IMG/VR virus record: IMGVR_UViG_3300025276_000232
Coordinates: 1 to 22,568 of that record
From: a virus
Reading direction: 5' to 3' (one strand)
Length of the DNA: 22,568 bases
Below the pieces are notes generated by a model. The model had not been told where the DNA came from and made no database searches. It saw only the letters and a program-made list of their open reading frames with translations. Positions 1 through 8,261 of this stretch are shown piece by piece (position 1 is the stretch's first letter; each line of letters starts with the position of its first letter). A program made the translations under genes and the position numbers.

Positions 1-1043
1 CTAGAGCAGCTATTGCACACTCTGCTCCTAATGATGCCTACACATGGACATCTGCGGCAGGTGCAGGACAAATAGCTTCGGGCTTTGATGTCGTACAGAT
101 CAAACCTTTCCGTGATAACCTTTTTGTGTTTGGTAATAAGAATATCAAGAAGGTTACTGTTAATGCTTCTAATGCTTTTGCTTTAGAGAACGTAACAAGT
201 AACATTGGTTGTGTGGCTAGAGATAGCGTATTAGAAATCGGTGGCGATCTTATGTTCCTAAGTCCTGATGGATTTAGACCTGTTGCTGGTACTTCTAGAG
301 TTGGTGATATCGAGCTAGAGACATTATCTAAGCCAATACAATCCACTCTTGTTGATCTCATTAAGAACGAAGACATGGACGCTTTAACAGGCGTTGTTAT
401 ACGTTCTAAGTCTCAGGTACGGTACTTCGTTACAAGTACCAATGGCAGTAATGTTGTTGCTGCTACAGATGCTATTGGTATCATTGGTGGATTAACAGAA
501 ACTCAAGGCCAGATAGATTGGGAGTTTGGTCAGTTACTAGGCATACGAGCCAGTTGTGCAACATCGGATTATGTAGGCACAGAAGAGATAATTTTACATG
601 GAGATCATGATGGTAAAGTCTATCGCCAAGAAAATGGAACGAGCTTTAACGGCTCTAATATTATATCTGTTTATGCTACACCTTATCTAGATTTTGGTGA
701 AACCGAACAACGAAAAGTTATACGAAAACTCAATACATTTGTACGTGCTGAAGGCCCATTCGAGATGAACCTCGCTATCGATTACGATTGGGGTGATTAC
801 AATACATCAGTACCTTCCACATATACCCAAACCAGTGACGGTGCGCCTACGATCTACGCTGGTAGAAACATTAATTATAACGGAAGCAACGTAGTATATG
901 GCGGTGCATCCAAACCAATCATGACATCAGATATTCAAGGTTCGGGCTTTGCAGTTCGAGCAACTTTTGTGACAGACGGACAATCAGAACCATTCTCAAT
1001 TCAAGGACTAGTCTTTGAGTTCAGCACGGCAGGGAGAAGATAA
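1..1043 (+). CDS. Tail hub / stabilisation-like virion protein, partial (5' end outside window)
   Basis: The frame is open from position 3, the first complete codon, so the true start lies before the window; a GTG at 126 is internal and not a credible start. The visible part is about 346 residues of beta-rich sequence with the pattern DVVQIKPFRDNLFVFG, then NIGCVARDSV, then DLMFLSPDGFRPV. I associate this pattern with propeller-like tail or neck proteins such as P22 gp10-type stabilisation proteins and their marine podovirus counterparts. Such proteins form or plug the tail tube under the portal. The position directly upstream of the tail fibre fits. The assignment to tail/neck is fairly firm; the exact subfamily is from memory and uncertain. 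It could instead be another beta-propeller tail protein. The stop TAA is followed 3 nt later by the fibre start. Confidence 0.6.
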   Translation, partial: RAAIAHSAPNDAYTWTSAAGAGQIASGFDVVQIKPFRDNLFVFGNKNIKKVTVNASNAFALENVTSNIGCVARDSVLEIGGDLMFLSPDGFRPVAGTSRVGDIELETLSKPIQSTLVDLIKNEDMDALTGVVIRSKSQVRYFVTSTNGSNVVAATDAIGIIGGLTETQGQIDWEFGQLLGIRASCATSDYVGTEEIILHGDHDGKVYRQENGTSFNGSNIISVYATPYLDFGETEQRKVIRKLNTFVRAEGPFEMNLAIDYDWGDYNTSVPSTYTQTSDGAPTIYAGRNINYNGSNVVYGGASKPIMTSDIQGSGFAVRATFVTDGQSEPFSIQGLVFEFSTAGRR

Positions 1044-1046
1044 AAT

Positions 1047-4000
1047 ATGGCAGGTTATACAAGACAATCTTCCGCTAGTATCGTTAACGGTAGTGCAATT
1101 ACTGCACCTCCAATCAACGCAGAATTTAACCAGCTACTTGCAGCATTTAATGCATCTACTGGTCACGGTCATACAGGCGGTACGGGAGATGCTCCAAAGA
1201 TACCTCTAGCGACTTCGGTTTCTGGATTTCTCCCAGTGGCTAATGGTGGATCAGCAGGTAAGAATAACTTCTCTGCAACTTCTACCCCTGTGGTTGGTGA
1301 CGATAGTGCTGATGGCTATGCAGTCGGGTCAATGTGGACAAACACATCAACAGATCGAGTATACATCTGTACAGACAACAGTTCGGGTGCAGCAGTTTGG
1401 CGTGAGCTAGTACAAGTTACATCTGGTAATGCTATACTTCCTGTAGCTAATGACACGATTGACCTTGGTTCTAATGGCGCACGTTTCCAAGATATATTTC
1501 TAAGCGGTGGTATTTCTGCATCAGGCAACGCAGCCGTTGGTGGTACACTTACACTAACAGGTACTACAGCTCTAAACTCAACATTAACTGTTACAGGAGT
1601 GACTGCCCTTAATGGTGGTCTAACGATGGATAGCAACAAATTTACTGTTGCAAATACATCAGGTGATGTTGCTACCGCAGGTACTTTAACTGTTACAGGT
1701 GCAACGGCCTTAAACGGCGGTCTAACTATGGACTCAGACAAGTTCACAGTAGCAAATACGTCTGGTAACGTAGCAACCGCTGGTACACTTGCGGTAACGG
1801 GTACATCAGCATTTACGGGCGTAGTTACAGCCAATGCAGGAGTTGTAGTAGACAACATCACAATCGATGGCACAGAGATTGATCTCTCTAGCGGCGATCT
1901 AACACTAGACGTTGCAGGAGACATTATACTAAACGCAGATGGTGGGGATATTAGTCTACAAGACGGATCGGCAACATTTGGCTCATTAACAAACAGCGGT
2001 GGAAACTTAGTTGTTAAAGGTGGGACTACAGCCGCTGCTACATTTACGGGGGCGAATGTAGACTTTGCTGGTACAGTAGATGTCACTGGAGCATTAACGG
2101 CTGATAGCACTGTTGCTGTTGCAGGTGTTCTAAGTCCTGCCACTCACGTTGATATGCCAGACAATGCTAAGATTAAGCTGGGTACAGGCGATGATTTAAC
2201 TGCTTATCACGATGGTTCAAACTCTTATTTAACTAATGCTACAGGCGCTTTAAAAATATCCACAGAGACAAGTGGTGGTGCAGTAACTATAGGTCATACA
2301 ACATCTGAAGTTACCATAGGTGATAACCTTACTGTCGCAGGTAACTTAACGGTACAGGGTACTCAGACTGTAGTTGATAGCGTTATAATGAATGCACAGA
2401 ATGCTGTAGTATTTGAAGGTGCAACCGCAGACGATCATGAGACAACACTTACAATAGTTGATCCGACTGCTGATCGTACAATTAATTTACCAAACCAATC
2501 AGGCACACTGCCAGTATTAGCTGCGGCTAGTAATGACCAGGTAACAGCTACTCCAGCAGAACTATCTATAATGGATGGTGATAAGTCTGCGGTAAGTACT
2601 ACGCTTGCAGACGCTGACCGTGTAGTCGTGAACGATGCAGGTACAATGAAGCAAGTCGCCCTGACTGACTTTGAAACCTACATGGAAACAAGTCTAGATA
2701 CTCTAGCAAACGTCACCACAGTTGGAGCATTAAACGCAGGTACTATTACGAGTGGCTTTGGTGCGATTGATAACGGATCGTCTGCAATCACAACTTCTGG
2801 TACAGTTAACTTTGGGTCAATATCTGATGGCACAATTACGATCACTGGATTTGTTGATGAAGACAATATGGCATCCAACAGCGCCACACTTATACCTACA
2901 CAGCAATCAGTAGAGGCCCGTATTCAGGCAATTAGTGCTAACGCTAATAACGTCACTGGGCTTACCGCTTCTGGTGCAGAATTAAACATCCTAGATAATG
3001 CCACTTTGACCACAGCCGAATTAAATATATTGGACGGAAGTGCTACCACTCAAGCTACAGTAACTTTAGCTGGTACAGATGGTGTAGTTATTTCAGATGC
3101 TGATGTAATGAAACAAGCTTTAGTATCTGACTTTGATACATACATTTCAGGTACAACTAAGACCTTAACAAACAAAACTCTTTCTGCCCCAACACTAACT
3201 GGAACCGCAGTCGTTGCAAGCCTAGACATCTCAGGTGATATAGACGTAGACGGCACTACTAACCTTGATGTCGTGGACATTGATGGTGCTGTTAATATGG
3301 CAACTACTTTGGCAGTAGGGGGAGACACTACTGTTGTTGGTGTTTTGGCTGTCAACAAATCTTCAGGATACGGTAATGTTGAAGTGGGCGGCCCATCTGG
3401 TGGATTCATTGACCTCAAAGCACCATTTTCTGATGATTACGATGCACGTATTATTTATAACGCTGGTACTGACTTACAGCTAATAACCCTAGCAGACGAG
3501 CCAATTCGCCTTAGACATGCGGGTAACACTAAGTTATCTACATTATCAACAGGCATAAACGTTACTGGCAACGCTACATTTGCAGATAATGGTAAAGCCA
3601 TATTCGGTGCTGGGTCTGACTTACAGATTTACCATAATGTTAATAATAGCATCGTTGCCGATACAGGGTCAGGGATTCTTAGTTTACAAAGTAACGGTAC
3701 AGAAGTTGCTTTATATGATACTGATAATGATGCGAATATGGGAAGATTTATAACTGGCGGTGCTGTTAAGCTTTTTCACAATGGTAATAATAAGTTTGAG
3801 ACAACAGCAACAGGCATAGACGTAACTGGCACAGTGACTTCTGATGGTCTGACTGTAGCTGGTAATAGCACTACCTCAGTTAATATAGCCGCCAATACCT
3901 CTGGTATAGGTAACAAGGGACTGTTAGTTGGCCCAACTGGGTTTTCAGGTTCTTTTGTATATAAGTCCACAGGTGATGCTGAAATAGCTCCACGAAGTGG

Positions 4001-5462
4001 AAAGGACTTAATATTTGCGGCGAGTACAGGCGGTACAGAACGTATGAGGATTAATAGCGATGGAAAAGTTGGTATTGGTGCCAGTTCTATTGACGGTAAC
4101 AGTAATCTACAGATACAAAACGATTCTGGAAATGCACTATTACGTCTGCGTTCAGGTACATCAAATCTTTCTGGAGTAGACTTTGGTGACAGCGGCGATA
4201 TTGATATAGGTGGTATACGTTACAACAATTCTTCAAATCATATGCAGTTTACTGTCAATGCAACAGAACGTATGCGGATTAAGAGCGATGGAAAAGTTGG
4301 TATTTCTCAACCAGCCCCAGCCGCACTGTTACACATTGGTGATGCTAGTAATGAATTAGGCACAACTTCTGGAAACACCCTCAGTAACCTTACCCTTCAG
4401 ACTGATACAGCAAACGTAGATTCATTACTGTTTACCACACGACGATTTAGTAATGGGGCAGATTGGAATACAGCGGCTCATAGGATACAACGTAAAGTTG
4501 ATACTAGTCTTATGGGCTTCATGGAGTTTGGTAACCAAGGCAGTAACTTAATTACATTTGGTAAAGTCAATAATGAGTTTGCCAGAATAGATGGTAGTGG
4601 TAACTTGTTGGTGGGTTCTACAAACAACTCTCCAGCAACTAACAATGTAGCTGGTAGTTCTCATGGGTCACTTGGCAATATCCAAGCAAGCGTTGCTGGA
4701 AACCCATGTCTTTTTGTTAATAGAAAAAGCAATGATGGCGATATTATTTCTTTACGCAAAGACGGCTCTGCGGTGGGGAGTATTGGAGTGGATGCAAGTG
4801 CGCCTATTTTTCGTAATGTAAACGGCGATGGAATAGGCATAAAGACAGATAATGGACAATGCTTAGTACTCCCATACAATTCGTCAGGTACATCTGATAA
4901 TGACGCAGACTTAGGTTCATCAGGTAACCGTTTTGACGACATCTTTGCAACTAACGGCACAATCCAAACATCTGACCGCAACGAGAAGCAAGACATAGCA
5001 TCACTTACAGCTACAGAAATGCTAGTAGGTAAACGTATCTCAGCTCTATTCAAGACATTCAGATGGAAAGACAAAGTTGTAGAGAGGGGTGACAATGCTC
5101 GTACTCACACAGGTATCATAGCTCAAGACGTACAATCAGCTTTCACTGCTGAAGGTTTAGATGCTGGTGATTACTCATTGTTTATCTCAACTACTTGGTG
5201 GGAAACACAAACAGATGTACCAGCAGTTGAAGCTGTAGCTGAAGTCACTGACGAAGATGGCAACGTAACTACAGAAGCTGTTGAAGCTAAAGATGGTTAC
5301 ACTCGTACTGACACATACAAAACAGAAGCTGAAGCACCAGAAGGTGCAACAGAAAGAACTAGAATGGGTATTCGTTACCCTGAGTTACTATCTTTTGTAG
5401 CCGCATACAACGAACAACGATTTGCTTCTATCGAGGCTCGTATAACAGCATTGGAAGGATAA
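1047..5462 (+). CDS. Tail fibre with C-terminal S74 intramolecular chaperone
   Basis: This 1471-residue receptor-binding fibre should assemble as a trimer. The N-terminus (1-60) is the probable virion-anchoring part and carries an H-x-H motif (H40, H42 in a GHGHTGG context) before KIPL. The shaft is Thr/Gly/Asn/Val-rich beta-repeat sequence: two tandem 34-aa copies at nt 1605-1808, T-A-E-L-N-I-L-D-G repeats near nt 2970-3040, and two ERMRIxSDGKVGI units (nt ~4040 and ~4267). The C-terminal ~163 residues match the endosialidase-type chaperone (peptidase S74): S1309-D-R-N-E-K1314 marks the self-cleavage site and the expected Ser-Lys dyad, followed by GIIAQDVQ and, near the end, GIRYPELLSFVAAYNEQ. 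In the family this domain trimerises the fibre and then cuts itself off. AGGGAGA at 1031-1037 supports the ATG. The S74 call is strong; the receptor is unknown. Confidence 0.93.
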   Translation: MAGYTRQSSASIVNGSAITAPPINAEFNQLLAAFNASTGHGHTGGTGDAPKIPLATSVSGFLPVANGGSAGKNNFSATSTPVVGDDSADGYAVGSMWTNTSTDRVYICTDNSSGAAVWRELVQVTSGNAILPVANDTIDLGSNGARFQDIFLSGGISASGNAAVGGTLTLTGTTALNSTLTVTGVTALNGGLTMDSNKFTVANTSGDVATAGTLTVTGATALNGGLTMDSDKFTVANTSGNVATAGTLAVTGTSAFTGVVTANAGVVVDNITIDGTEIDLSSGDLTLDVAGDIILNADGGDISLQDGSATFGSLTNSGGNLVVKGGTTAAATFTGANVDFAGTVDVTGALTADSTVAVAGVLSPATHVDMPDNAKIKLGTGDDLTAYHDGSNSYLTNATGALKISTETSGGAVTIGHTTSEVTIGDNLTVAGNLTVQGTQTVVDSVIMNAQNAVVFEGATADDHETTLTIVDPTADRTINLPNQSGTLPVLAAASNDQVTATPAELSIMDGDKSAVSTTLADADRVVVNDAGTMKQVALTDFETYMETSLDTLANVTTVGALNAGTITSGFGAIDNGSSAITTSGTVNFGSISDGTITITGFVDEDNMASNSATLIPTQQSVEARIQAISANANNVTGLTASGAELNILDNATLTTAELNILDGSATTQATVTLAGTDGVVISDADVMKQALVSDFDTYISGTTKTLTNKTLSAPTLTGTAVVASLDISGDIDVDGTTNLDVVDIDGAVNMATTLAVGGDTTVVGVLAVNKSSGYGNVEVGGPSGGFIDLKAPFSDDYDARIIYNAGTDLQLITLADEPIRLRHAGNTKLSTLSTGINVTGNATFADNGKAIFGAGSDLQIYHNVNNSIVADTGSGILSLQSNGTEVALYDTDNDANMGRFITGGAVKLFHNGNNKFETTATGIDVTGTVTSDGLTVAGNSTTSVNIAANTSGIGNKGLLVGPTGFSGSFVYKSTGDAEIAPRSGKDLIFAASTGGTERMRINSDGKVGIGASSIDGNSNLQIQNDSGNALLRLRSGTSNLSGVDFGDSGDIDIGGIRYNNSSNHMQFTVNATERMRIKSDGKVGISQPAPAALLHIGDASNELGTTSGNTLSNLTLQTDTANVDSLLFTTRRFSNGADWNTAAHRIQRKVDTSLMGFMEFGNQGSNLITFGKVNNEFARIDGSGNLLVGSTNNSPATNNVAGSSHGSLGNIQASVAGNPCLFVNRKSNDGDIISLRKDGSAVGSIGVDASAPIFRNVNGDGIGIKTDNGQCLVLPYNSSGTSDNDADLGSSGNRFDDIFATNGTIQTSDRNEKQDIASLTATEMLVGKRISALFKTFRWKDKVVERGDNARTHTGIIAQDVQSAFTAEGLDAGDYSLFISTTWWETQTDVPAVEAVAEVTDEDGNVTTEAVEAKDGYTRTDTYKTEAEAPEGATERTRMGIRYPELLSFVAAYNEQRFASIEARITALEG
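1605..1808 (+). repeat. Two tandem 102-nt (34-aa) units in the fibre shaft
   Basis: The units begin at 1605 and 1707. Each encodes ALNGGLTMDS, then KFTVANTSG, then VATAGTL. The two copies agree at 29 of 34 residues but differ at 31 of 102 bases by direct codon comparison, so most differences are synonymous. These units probably form part of a triple beta-helix shaft. Confidence 0.8.
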
Positions 5463-5466
5463 CCAC

Positions 5467-5769
5467 ATGCCAACAACACACACATGGTCTATCGCTAACC
5501 TAGAGCGAAACACATCTGACAACTCAGTAACAATAGCGCACTGGCGTTGCGAAAGCACAGATGGAACTAACACTGCATCAGCATACGGGACAACATCCCA
5601 TACAGGTGTGCCATCGGACGATGATTACATTCCTTACGCTGATCTAACAGAAGCAAATGTATTATCTTGGGTACACGAACAAGTTGTCCAAGCTGATACT
5701 GAAGCGGCAAACGATGCTACGATAGCTGAACTTGCGACACCAACATCCACTACTGGAATGCCTTGGTAA
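5467..5769 (+). CDS. Small conserved marine-phage protein following the fibre
   Basis: This 100-aa soluble protein opens with THTWSIANLERNTSDNSV and ends with TGMPW. I recognise this N-term/C-term pairing from short proteins next to fibre and structural genes in many marine and cyanobacterial phages, listed as a domain of unknown function (DUF7936, from memory). A central YADLTEANVLSWVHEQV segment looks helical after a beta-rich first half. It has no signal peptide, membrane segment or catalytic motif. It starts 4 nt after the fibre stop with AAGGA at 5455-5459, so it is probably translated with the fibre. A fibre-assembly or decoration role is a guess from position only. Confidence 0.8.
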   Translation: MPTTHTWSIANLERNTSDNSVTIAHWRCESTDGTNTASAYGTTSHTGVPSDDDYIPYADLTEANVLSWVHEQVVQADTEAANDATIAELATPTSTTGMPW

Positions 5770-5795
5770 TTTTAACTTAACTAAAGGAGATCAAA

Positions 5796-6020
5796 ATGGG
5801 AAAAAAAGAAAAAACACCCACTATAATCGTCAACGAAAAAGAATACGAAATTGAAGGAATGACTGATCAGCAAAAGACTATGATCAACCATATCACTGAC
5901 TTAGATCGTAAGATTTCTACAACGCAATTTAACCTAGACCAACTAGGTATCGGTAGAGAAGCTTTCGTAAAAATGCTTGCTACATCACTGGAAACACCAG
6001 CCGTAGAAGAAGCAGCTTAA
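5796..6020 (+). CDS. Small conserved phage protein (DUF6447-like)
   Basis: This 74-residue charged protein begins with basic KKEK, then a short beta segment (TIIVNEKEYEIEGM), then a helix holding INHITDLDRKIS and FNLDQLGIGREAFVKML. The helix pattern is one I recall from small marine-phage proteins of unknown function (DUF6447, from memory). The helical hairpin could mediate dimerisation. It has no signal peptide or membrane segment. It has one of the best ribosome-binding sites in the window (AAAGGAGA at 5783-5790, 5-nt gap to ATG), so high expression is likely. Function unknown. Confidence 0.8.
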   Translation: MGKKEKTPTIIVNEKEYEIEGMTDQQKTMINHITDLDRKISTTQFNLDQLGIGREAFVKMLATSLETPAVEEAA

Positions 6021-6041
6021 ATTTCAAAAAGGGATTAGCCA

Positions 6042-6092
6042 ATGAGTAAGTTAAAACTACATTTTATCCAAGCTGATGTTAAGCATGACTGA
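6042..6092 (+). CDS. Possible 16-aa leader ORF overlapping the next gene
   Basis: ATG at 6042 follows an AAAAAGGGA-type ribosome-binding sequence (about 6026-6034) and encodes 16 residues (MSKLKLHFIQADVKHD) before TGA at 6090-6092. The stop overlaps the ATG at 6085 of the next gene in another frame, and that gene has no visible ribosome-binding site of its own. A translated leader that delivers ribosomes to the next start by coupling would explain this. It could also be chance; there is no homology I recognise. Confidence 0.3.
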   Translation: MSKLKLHFIQADVKHD

Positions 6093-6351
6093 AAGTTGGC
6101 ATCTCTCCAAGTCAGTACCAGTTAGTCTTATAATAGCTATCGTACTGCAAACTATATCACTGGTATGGTATGTGTCTTCACTAGACTCTGCCGTTAAAAG
6201 TAATGCCCGTGATCTAGTCCGTCAAGAAACTCGCATTGGTACAATAGAAAAGACTGTGCAATCACAAGCTGTGTCTCTTGGACGTATTGATGAAAACATT
6301 AAAGCTATTCGTAATCTTGTAGAAAGAATGGCAGAACAAGATAAGAAATGA
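6085..6351 (+). CDS. Small single-TM coiled-coil protein
   Basis: Starting at MTESWHLSK gives 88 residues; an in-frame ATG at 6076 would add three. The order is a short polar N-terminus, one transmembrane helix (about residues 10-30, VPVSLIIAIVLQTISLVWYV), then a charged helix with heptad character (RQETRIGTIEK ... GRIDENIKAIRNLVERM). This small membrane-anchored coiled-coil type is common in marine phages near the lysis genes. It has no Shine-Dalgarno sequence of its own and overlaps the 16-aa leader ORF, so it may be translated by coupling. The next gene's ATG at 6348 overlaps its TGA by 4 nt (ATGA). An accessory envelope or lysis role is inferred from topology and neighbours; no function is established. 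Confidence 0.8.
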   Translation: MTESWHLSKSVPVSLIIAIVLQTISLVWYVSSLDSAVKSNARDLVRQETRIGTIEKTVQSQAVSLGRIDENIKAIRNLVERMAEQDKK

Positions 6352-6938
6352 AACTATTACTTATACTATTTACCTTATTAGTTGGTGCTACTGCCTATGC
6401 TAATGAGGATACTATATACACAGATACTAATAGTACTGTTACTTCAGATGGAACTATGACTACCGATAGTACTGTCACCTCAAATGGCTCAATGGAAACG
6501 ACTATAAATAGCCCACCGCCATCAGCTATATCACCACAAATAAGTGCAAGTAACTCTGACCTATGTACTGTAGGTGTAGCAGGTGCAGTACAGACGCAGA
6601 TACTAGGCATCTCAGCAGGTCGTACTGTTCGTGATATGAACTGTGAAAAATTAAAGAACGCAAAAGTTATGTACGATATGGGCATGAAGGTAGCTGCCGT
6701 ATCCGTAATGTGCCAAGACGAAAGAGTGTTTGATGCCATGCTTAATGCAGGTACTCCATGTCCAAAGGACGGTAAAGTAGGCGATGAAGCTAGATTAGCA
6801 TGGGAAATGGAAGCAGTTAAGGAAGAGATAGAACGTGATCAAAACAATGTTATCAATAAGTTCTTTGATGAAAATGGTGAAGCTAAGATTGGTTTGGGTG
6901 TTATCCTTAGTACTCTTGCCTTCTTACTCTTACTCTGA
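6348..6938 (+). CDS. Exported protein with four cysteines and a C-terminal membrane tail
   Basis: The 196-aa product has a clear signal peptide (KLLLILFTLLVGATAYA, cleavage likely after A18). A Thr/Ser/Asp-rich low-complexity stretch (about 21-55) and PPPSAISP follow. The core holds cysteines at 73, 99, 122 and 138 (DLCTVGVAGAVQTQILGISAG ... VMCQDERVFDAML), which suggests two periplasmic disulfides. A charged helix leads to a hydrophobic C-terminus (182-196, GLGVILSTLAFLLLL), probably a membrane anchor. I recall the DLCTVG...MCQDxRVFDAM core from many marine phages, always without a function. It is first in a run of exported proteins. The last ~70 nt also encode the start of the next gene in another frame. 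Confidence 0.82.
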   Translation: MKLLLILFTLLVGATAYANEDTIYTDTNSTVTSDGTMTTDSTVTSNGSMETTINSPPPSAISPQISASNSDLCTVGVAGAVQTQILGISAGRTVRDMNCEKLKNAKVMYDMGMKVAAVSVMCQDERVFDAMLNAGTPCPKDGKVGDEARLAWEMEAVKEEIERDQNNVINKFFDENGEAKIGLGVILSTLAFLLLL

Positions 6939-7764
6939 ACCGTTCACATATGGTACTACAGATAATGCTGTATCGAATGCTTTAAGATGGAGTATGGATT
7001 CTATTTTACCTAGCATCGGTGGGGTCGATATAAATGGATTACTCTATAGGTATACGACAGTAAAAGACCCAGATGCTGATATGAAAGTACACGTTAGTAA
7101 TCGTAATGCAAAGGGAGATGGGTATACATTTAGAGAAACTGATGATTGGTCTGGCGTACCAGGAAATACTATTGTTAAGTCTTTCCCTATTTCAAATATA
7201 CCAGCATCTAATTGGGGTAAAGGCTCTATTAAAGTGGAAGGTGAAGGAACTGTTAAGGATGCAGTAGTAATATATAGCTACCGATTAGACAGATGCTATG
7301 ACCCACAAGCTGATCCTACATGTGCTGGCTACGTTAAACCTGTCCCTAATATACCAGAACCTATTGAGTATCCTAAGATGCAAGACGTAGTGGTATATAA
7401 TTCCTTAGAAGATGATGCAGTTAAGGATACCTTAGAGTCAGATGATTTTGAATATGAAGATGAAGACGATGAACGTAGAGAATCTGAAGAGGAAGATACT
7501 GCGTCACGAATTGAAATGGGCTTAATGGCATCAGAGAATGCACTCACATTATTCAAAACACAAAGTCAAAGCGCAATGATTGTAGCAATCAACAAACAAA
7601 CAAATATCAATATGTATTATAACGCACAAATAAACGGTGGCACACTAAACGATGCTCCTGGATTAAAAGATTCAACAATAGCTGACAATAAAAAAGCATT
7701 AAGAAACAATTTAGCACAACAATTATTACATGAGAAAATGATTGACTTGCAGTATAACAAATGA
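6868..7764 (+). CDS. Exported acidic protein, unknown function
   Basis: I start it at ATG 6868 (298 aa). A GTG at 6835 is in frame but would put a polar extension before the signal peptide, and ATG 6874 is equally possible. The N-terminus is a signal peptide (KLRLVWVLSLVLLPSYSYS, cleavage before EPF). The mature part has a beta-rich region (RYTTVKDPDADMKVHVSN ... DAVVIYSYRLDRCYDP) with a Cys pair (CYDPQADPTC), a strongly acidic segment (DDFEYEDEDDERRESEEED) and a helical Asn/Gln-rich C-terminus. No known enzyme motif is seen. It overlaps the previous gene by about 70 nt, and the next gene's region begins at its TGA. Probably periplasmic or surface-exposed. Confidence 0.75.
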   Translation: MKMVKLRLVWVLSLVLLPSYSYSEPFTYGTTDNAVSNALRWSMDSILPSIGGVDINGLLYRYTTVKDPDADMKVHVSNRNAKGDGYTFRETDDWSGVPGNTIVKSFPISNIPASNWGKGSIKVEGEGTVKDAVVIYSYRLDRCYDPQADPTCAGYVKPVPNIPEPIEYPKMQDVVVYNSLEDDAVKDTLESDDFEYEDEDDERRESEEEDTASRIEMGLMASENALTLFKTQSQSAMIVAINKQTNINMYYNAQINGGTLNDAPGLKDSTIADNKKALRNNLAQQLLHEKMIDLQYNK

Positions 7765-7767
7765 GGA
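7763..7767 (+). promoter_or_regulatory. GAGGA ribosome-binding site that sets the start at 7773
   Basis: GAGGA lies 5 nt before ATG 7773 and is embedded after the in-frame ATG at 7761. Choosing 7773 gives a normal signal peptide beginning MKYIVSLL, so 7773 is preferred over 7761. Confidence 0.6.
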
Positions 7768-7772
7768 ATAAA

Positions 7773-8261
7773 ATGAAATATATAGTATCGTTACTTTCAC
7801 TATGTGCGTTACCAGCTTATGCTACTGTCGAGATTAGAGGTACTGTAGCTGCAAAATGCATAATACAAGTAGATAAAACAGGTGTATATGGAAACCCTTC
7901 GTCTTCTGTACTAAGTACTTCTCCATCAGACGGTGGTGTATTACCAGTTATTAGATTTGATGTGGCACTAGCAGACTACTATACTGCTAACATTACGCAC
8001 CCTAATTCTTTTACATCATCTCCAACACTAACTGATTATGTGTCATGGGCAGGTTCTACATCTGTTACTAAAACATCAGATGCTGGTATGTCTGGCTACA
8101 ATGCATCTAAAGTTACTTATGACAACACAACTGTGTTTGATCTGACTGTTGCTGGTAGCACGTGGTTTTCTACGAGTTCTACTGCAACTTATGCTGGATC
8201 AAAGCCTTTCACTGGAGGTTCGTATACCTCTGTAGTACAAGCGAGTTGCGTTGCTAAGTAA
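7773..8261 (+). CDS. Exported pilin-like beta protein
   Basis: The 162-aa precursor has a signal peptide (KYIVSLLSLCALPAYA, cleavage before TVEIRG). The mature protein is beta-rich and Ser/Thr-rich with just two cysteines, one in the first strand region (GTVAAKC) and one at the very C-terminus (SVVQASCVAK). The end, PFTGGSYTSVVQASC, resembles the final strand of fimbrial and spore-coat-U-like subunits (Gly-x-Tyr followed by an alternating strand). That resemblance is my judgement from pattern, not a search. The next gene resembles a pilus chaperone and overlaps this one by 11 nt, which strengthens a subunit/chaperone reading. No usher is visible. It could alternatively be a virion decoration or an outer-membrane blocking protein. 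Confidence 0.7.
   Translation: MKYIVSLLSLCALPAYATVEIRGTVAAKCIIQVDKTGVYGNPSSSVLSTSPSDGGVLPVIRFDVALADYYTANITHPNSFTSSPTLTDYVSWAGSTSVTKTSDAGMSGYNASKVTYDNTTVFDLTVAGSTWFSTSSTATYAGSKPFTGGSYTSVVQASCVAK

Noticed and set aside
126-128. GTG as start of the first gene
   Set aside because: The same frame is open and family-like upstream to position 3, so this GTG is an internal Val codon of a truncated gene.
1316-2143. Long minus-strand open frame of 275 codons inside the tail fibre gene
   Set aside because: Composition (Ala, Val, Pro, Thr) is the mirror of the Thr/Gly/Val repeats on the + strand; no ribosome-binding site and no recognisable motif.
6835-6867. GTG start for the acidic exported protein
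   Set aside because: It would place a polar extension before an otherwise normal signal peptide; ATG 6868 or 6874 fits better.
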